The translations under genes were made by a program, and so were the position numbers. A stretch of 64,000 bases of DNA. Source: Progne subis subis. Taxonomy: Eukaryota; Chordata; Aves; Passeriformes; Hirundinidae. The DNA is taken from contig JAKJHU010000084.1 of assembly GCA_022316685.1 (NCBI GenBank), forward strand, positions 326,001 to 390,000. The letters run 5' to 3'. The notes beneath the pieces were generated by a model. The model saw only the letters and a program-made list of their open reading frames with translations. It was not told the origin of the DNA and did no database searches. Below, in pieces: positions 59,572-64,000 of this stretch; position 1 is the stretch's first letter; every line of letters starts with the position of its first letter.

Positions 59572-59849
59572 ATGGGTGCTAGGCTGTCTGTGTCTCAGAA
59601 AAGAGTCTATTGCCAAATTTTAAGTGCTTGGATGATGGCAGGGCCCATTGTTCAAAGAAACAGTTGGAAAAATTAATTTGGTGGTTGTTTTCTCAGTTTC
59701 CACATGTATCATTAGAGCAAATAAGCATCCCGGAATTTTGGGAGGCTGTTGCAAACAAAATAGCTGAATCTGGCTCCTGTAATAATAAAGAAAATGCAAA
59801 TTTTGCTTTTTGTAGCTTAAAAATTGTTAGCATTGCAAAAGCAAAATGA
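59572..59849 (+). pseudogene. Gag matrix remnant
   Basis: Begins at ATG 59572 with MGARLSVSQKRVYCQIL, a Gly2 start typical of N-myristoylated retroviral matrix. The initial frame closes after about 35 codons. The continuation is in another frame, KKQLEKLIWWLFSQFPHV ... PEFWEAVANKI, up to 59849. A leader of about 690 bases precedes it and includes a candidate splice donor (TTTTTGGTGAGTACC, about 59286-59300). Composition and motif style are betaretroviral. It is dead because of the frameshift. Confidence 0.75.
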
Positions 59850-60390
59850 AAATGGCAAAAAGCCAGTTCTTTGTGGATTTTCCCCAGTTTGTACTTTTGC
59901 AGACAGTTCGGGTGCTCAGGACCCCCATCTTAGTGATCCCCAGGCTGGTCTCTGTTCTGTGGGGGGGGGGAGGGGGGGGGGTCACAAGATGGAGGGGACT
60001 CCTTTGTTACCCAAAATGGCCAAAGCCATGCACTCTCGAGCCACGAGGAGCCTCTCTCTTTGTCTGTCCCTCCTTCCCGCAATCCCTTTCACAATCCATT
60101 CCTCTTCCCAGACCCCCCCTTCCCTTCGGTGCCGCCCCTGGCACTGCCCTCTCCTCTGACTCCGCCCCACCCTCAAACCTCCACCCTCCAACTCCGCCCT
60201 GTGTGACTCCAGCCTCCAGCCCCTCCCTGCCCCTGCTTCCCATGTTTTCCCCACCCACAGTCCTGGTTCCCACACCCCAGAGGGGAGGGGGGGTGAGCTG
60301 GGAACCCAGAAGCAGGAAGCGATCCCGGCTTTTCTGCTACCCCTTTCACATATCGACACTCAAAAAGGGGGGTTGTTGTCCATGGTGATC
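59850..60390 (+). pseudogene. Gag spacer (proline-rich) remnant with G and C runs
   Basis: A low-complexity, C-rich stretch in which a 180-codon frame (59846-60388) is rich in Pro and Ser. It occupies the place of the Pro-rich domain between matrix and capsid. A G10-A-G10 run at 59961-59981 makes reading frames here unreliable. Confidence 0.55.
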
Positions 60391-60893
60391 GGGACCCCTT
60401 CCCCCAACAAGTGATTCAGGATTTATGCAAAGCTCAGATCAGTTTTGGATATGAAAGTGAATACTTCTGCAACCTTTTAGAAGCAAGTTTGGTGGGGAAT
60501 CCTATAGTTCCCTTTGGCCTCCAAAGAGACTCGCTTCTGGAGCTTTGGCGAAACCCTGAAACGGCTGCTGATAATAATAGTTTCCCAATTTGATTAGAAC
60601 ATCTATATAGTGATGGTGAATGGGTCTCAGCCCTCAAGCAGGCTCAAGAAATTCCTTTGCTTCCATCAGAACCTTTTGTAGCATTTGTGGAGCGATTAAC
60701 CAGAACTATCGAGTTACAGGTTAAGAAAGAAGGAGCCCAGGAACAGGTCCTGGAGGAAATGGTGCTGACCAATGCAAATGAAAAGGCAGCTGTCCTCAGC
60801 CTGTCCGTGGAACCGGCTCCAACTTTAGATGACATGCTCCAGGTGTGTGCCAGGAAGGTTCCCTTCATAACTGCTCACCAAAGCCACAGTTCC
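60391..60893 (+). pseudogene. Gag capsid remnant
   Basis: The first part (60411-60590) contains LLEASLVGNPIVPF and is closed by a stop at 60591-60593. The second part (60657 onward, same frame) has EPFVAFVERLTRTIE, matching the major homology region style of class II capsids, then NANEKAAVLSL and TLDDMLQVC. This is the capsid C-terminal domain. The frame then runs into U5 sequence at about 60917, where the deletion joins the 3' LTR. Confidence 0.75.
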
Positions 60894-60916
60894 AGAGTCA
60901 ACCCACCACAAAAAGC

Positions 60917-60958
60917 TGCCATCGACGTTCGTCTGGGTCTCTCAAAAGAACTCCAACA
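60917..60958 (+). mobile_element. 3' LTR remnant (last 42 bases of U5)
   Basis: TGCCATCGACGTTCGTCTGG followed by GTCTCTCAAAAGAACTCCAACA matches the end of the 5' LTR (58840-58881) with a few changes and is directly followed by the GAAGAA duplication. Confidence 0.88.
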
Positions 60959-60964
60959 GAAGAA
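60959..60964. repeat. Target-site duplication, right copy (GAAGAA)
   Basis: Exact match to 58460-58465. Confidence 0.85.
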
Positions 60965-62907
60965 CATGCTTGGCACTGCCTGAGATAAGGATTAAGGTGG
61001 TGCAGGTCCTATTTTACAGAATTTACCTAAGTTAAATAGCAGCTTCCTGGTAGCTGAAATAATCAACACCAATGTTGGATAAGAAAAACTCTGACACTGG
61101 TGTGGGGATAAAAGGAGATCTGTGGCACAATGGTGGCTTTTCCTCCCCGGTTCAGTTCAAAAGCTGGCAATACAGTATTAAAAACCTCTGATACTGCACC
61201 TGCTTTGGCACTGGGGATCAGCACCACTTGTGTACACTAGGAGATGGAGGTGTGTTATAATATCCATTTATTTTGGATTATGATGATGATTGTTGTCAAA
61301 ATAATAGTTATTGTAATTAAAAATTATTTTTAAAAGAAAGGATGGCTGAATTCTGAAAATAGCAATTTTGAAATTTCCCTCTGTGTGTGCTGTTTCTGAA
61401 CAGGGCAGCAGGCAAGTCACAGCACCTCAGTGCCCTTTACCAGAGGGAAAAAATCAACAGTTACACAGCAAAGAATGTAGCAAGAAAAAGAGCATTAAGT
61501 CTGTGCTAATTTCTGTCAGAAGGATGAATTAACTACAGGCCTCCCAGCCAGTATAATTGGACTTTATCATCTTGGAGGTCTATTTGAGCCTTAATGATTA
61601 TATGATTTCTTTGCCTTCTTGTCACTTCTCTGCTTTGTTAAATACACTGATCTTCCTTGCCTAAGCACCTTCACTGCAGCTTTCAGCTAATCACTTACAT
61701 ATACTTCTTCACTTGTCTCCTGCTTCACTTGACAAACAGATCTTGAGAAAAATTGTTTTCAGACTCTCTTTAATCTTTTTATAAGTGGTATCATGAGGGC
61801 AGGCATGACACCACATGAGTTACAGGGAGGGGGACACTGCTGAATTAATAAATCAATGTGTTGAATGGCCACTTCAGTATGTTGCTTTTTTCCAACTTAT
61901 CCCATGCAGCTTTTTAGCAGACTTTTTTTTTATACCCATACACTGCTACTTCCATGTTTTTTCCCCCAAATGTCGTGTCCTCACTCATAATTTCAGTGGT
62001 TCTATTAAATAGCTTTTACTTAGCAACCAAGCTGAAATATGAAAGTAGAGTCAAAGAATATATGCTTTGATGGCTCATTAAAAGTTAACATAATTTACAA
62101 ATAAATGCAAATAAAAAAACCAAGTAGCATTCAGAAAAAACATTTTTATGGAGCCATGCAAAGAATGAACAGGGCTGGAGTTGCTGAAGGCAAGCTTTTT
62201 TGGTGTCACAAGTGGTCTAATTCAAGATTTATACAAAATTCAGTGAAAAGCATGATTAAATATTACTATGATAGATTATGAGTATTTATGTACTCAGGAA
62301 AAAACTCAGATCAAGTATGTGTAGAAAAACAATGAGTTGCATTAATTGTAATTCCTTCCAAAATAAATAAATGTACTGTCTCTTTCTTAAAAAAGAAGAA
62401 AAAAAAAAAAAAAAAATAAAAAAAAAAAAAGGGGGAAGAAAAAAAAAGGGAGGGAAAAAAAAAAAAAAGTGGAAAAGGGAAAACCCTAGAATGACTACTT
62501 TCAAAGAAAACATCTGACCAATAAACATACTAAAATAATGGGACAGTGCATGGCACATAAATAATATTCGACCCAGAAAACTGTGGTGAATGAAATGATG
62601 AGTAAACCCCTGCATTGAGCTTTCTCTTTGACTATTCTGAGAGTAGAAATTGTTACTTACTTTGTATTTCTGACTGCATTATTAGTGAAAGAAATATATT
62701 TTCTCAAGCTTTAATAAGTGTTCAGGTAGTCTTAGTTTCTTATTACCTTCTCTCAGTTGAAAAGCACACCAGCACTTCCACACACCTTTAATTGGACTGG
62801 ATCTAGTCTTTGTAAATGACCCTGCAAACCAGTGTTTCTAGTGAGCAATTTTGTAGCAGGATTTTTGGAGACAGAAACAGAGAGGCCTGACAATGCTGGG
62901 AAAGTTC
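60965..62907. other. No gene; polypurine tract
   Basis: AT-rich DNA. A nearly pure A/G tract lies at 62391-62475 (long A runs with G3-G5 blocks). The minus-strand open frame across it (62286-62615) is a product of the tract. Confidence 0.55.
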
Positions 62908-63174
62908 TGTTGTTTTAGCACTGTCAAGGACGATGAGCCTGAGAACCAGGACACTGAGGCTGAGAACCAGCTTTTTCCCTCAACAAAGTGTAAACAGGTA
63001 ACTGCAAAGGAATGCTTATGCAGATAACGCTAGCCAATAGCTAGTAGTAAAATGCCGTGTGAACATCTTGTGCACAAGAATTATATATGTATAAAAGAAC
63101 CCTGTGTACCTTCAATAAATTGAACATTCGCCACTACTTCTGTGCAGAAGGTGTTTGACTCTGGCTGCTCCCCG

Positions 63175-63175
<1 letters not shown>
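62908..63175 (+). mobile_element. LTR-like element
   Basis: Begins TGTTGTTTTAGCACTG. It has a TATA-like TATAAAAG at 63090-63097 and AATAAA at 63114-63119, with the spacing of an LTR promoter and polyadenylation signal, followed by a U5-like block. It lies directly upstream of the diverged repeat at 63176-64000, so it may be the 5' LTR of that element. The end is uncertain. Confidence 0.5.
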
Positions 63176-63206
<31 letters not shown>

Positions 63207-64000
63207 TTCAAAAATCACCTTTACAATTGTACAAACTGAGTATCATGACTTGGCACAGCTTTGTTTTCTGGTTATAGAGAAATGTGAAATGTTTTTCCCT
63301 GCCAATGACCGTAGAGTGGTTTTTGGCGGGGGAGGACAGGGACCTATCAAAAAGCTGGCCAGGATATTGGAGCTAGGTTGACCAATGGGAAATGTTGATG
63401 CGAAAGAAAAGAGAGGGTATGTAGAACAGACACTGAATGAAGTCAGTTAGATGAGAAGTGAAAGAGCTAATAATATTAGAATAGGATTGAAGAAGTGGAC
63501 ATTTTTAACCGGACGTCTCTAAGGTAAGCAATGGAAAAATGGACTGCTCTTTGCAGCATCTTAGAGTTGGTGGGGAGAATGCTAACTCTAATCAAAACTG
63601 AGGGCTGATGTGATTGAGATTTAATTGGGAACTTTAAAGCCCCCGCTCCTGGGTTAAAGGGAGGTCTCAGCTTTTGAGACAAAGATGATTTTAGACTAGA
63701 AGAAGTATTCATAAATAGTACCCCAGATACACTAAGAAGCTCTGCTGATAGAACATCACAGTCTGCGAAAACTCCGGGCGGCAGCAGATGTGTGACACTG
63801 GGAGCACTGGACTATTTTGTCTTGTAGCAAACGTCTTCATAAAAAGATCTTAGAGAGACTCTTCTCCTAATGTAATGAGTGATTATGTCTAAATAATGAA
63901 ACTGACTGAAAATCACAGGTTGTGCCTTTCTATGTTGTTTAATAAGAAAGTTAATAGTTTGTAAGAGGAGAGAAGCGTGTTTTAAAATATCATTCCGTTT
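63176..64000 (+). repeat. Diverged interspersed repeat, copy 2 (pairs with 14690-15840), cut by the window end
   Basis: Matches copy 1 in the GAAAGAAAAGAGAGGG ... GAATGAAGTCAG block (63395-63450) and in the final 150 bases (ATGAAACTGACTGAAAATCA). The orientation is the same as copy 1. It is truncated by the end of the window. Confidence 0.5.

Larger units (their letters stand above)
58466..60958 (+). mobile_element. Internally deleted class II ERV, 2.5 kb
   Basis: Order: a complete 5' LTR, a tRNA-Lys-type primer-binding site, a long leader, and gag matrix, spacer and part of capsid. It then jumps directly to the last 42 bases of U5 of the 3' LTR, followed by the GAAGAA duplication. Nucleocapsid, protease, pol, env and the U3/R of the 3' LTR are missing. 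It belongs to the LTR family seen on the minus strand at 1170-1596 and 5957-6363 and differs from the young provirus at 32050 in LTR and primer type. Frameshifts in gag show that it is old. Confidence 0.88.

Noticed and set aside
1..64000. CRISPR arrays, operons, bacterial promoters or tRNA genes
   Set aside because: The window is vertebrate DNA. The regular repeats are minisatellites without unique spacers, and no tRNA-like cloverleaf was noticed.

Overview
This is vertebrate, almost certainly bird, genomic DNA. The base composition is AT-rich and intergenic or intronic in character. Several pieces are recognisable as CR1 (chicken repeat 1) LINE, and endogenous retroviruses (ERVs) of class II (alpha/betaretrovirus-like) are plentiful. 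Species cannot be read from the sequence; the ERV load would suit a songbird, but that is inference. No host protein-coding gene can be supported. The only host-like coding signal is a possible isolated 63-bp exon at 38276-38338.

Layout. 1-9.7 kb is an ERV graveyard: a minus-strand LTR (about 1170-1596) abuts a plus-strand gag/protease wreck (1600-3524). Satellite-like tandem repeats follow (4437-4870, 5310-5765). A second minus-strand LTR of the same family (5957-6363) abuts a plus-strand gag(NC)-dUTPase-protease-pol wreck (6364-9653) that stops inside integrase at a (TTTTA)n microsatellite. 9.7-32 kb is mostly unannotatable AT-rich DNA with an LTR-like repeat (11609-12235), a diverged repeat (14690-15840), CR1 pieces (21.5-23.1 kb) and a GC-rich island (26.2-27.3 kb). 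37.6-55.4 kb is again mostly unique-looking DNA with CR1 pieces (40.7, 42.3, 48.4-49.4 kb) and LTR-like pieces. 55.4-56.5 kb holds an LTR directly joined to an eight-copy 66-bp minisatellite. 58460-60964 is a deleted provirus with its target-site duplication. 62.9-64 kb holds another LTR-like piece and a second copy of the diverged 14.7-15.8 kb repeat.

Centrepiece: 32050-37600 is a structurally complete, very young LTR element. Its 390-bp LTRs look identical and are flanked by AAAAAT duplications. It has a tRNA-Trp-type primer-binding site, a gag N-terminus, a protease ORF, a 914-codon pol ORF (RT, RNase H, integrase with DD35E) and a polypurine tract. It has no env, and an internal deletion has removed most of capsid, all of nucleocapsid and most of dUTPase, fusing the start of capsid to the end of dUTPase in one open frame. 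The relative at 6364-9653 still carries NC and dUTPase remnants, so the deletion is derived. The RT of the young copy also carries changes in the normally invariant LPQG region, so it was probably copied in trans or has decayed since insertion.

All similarity statements are by eye; no search or alignment was run.
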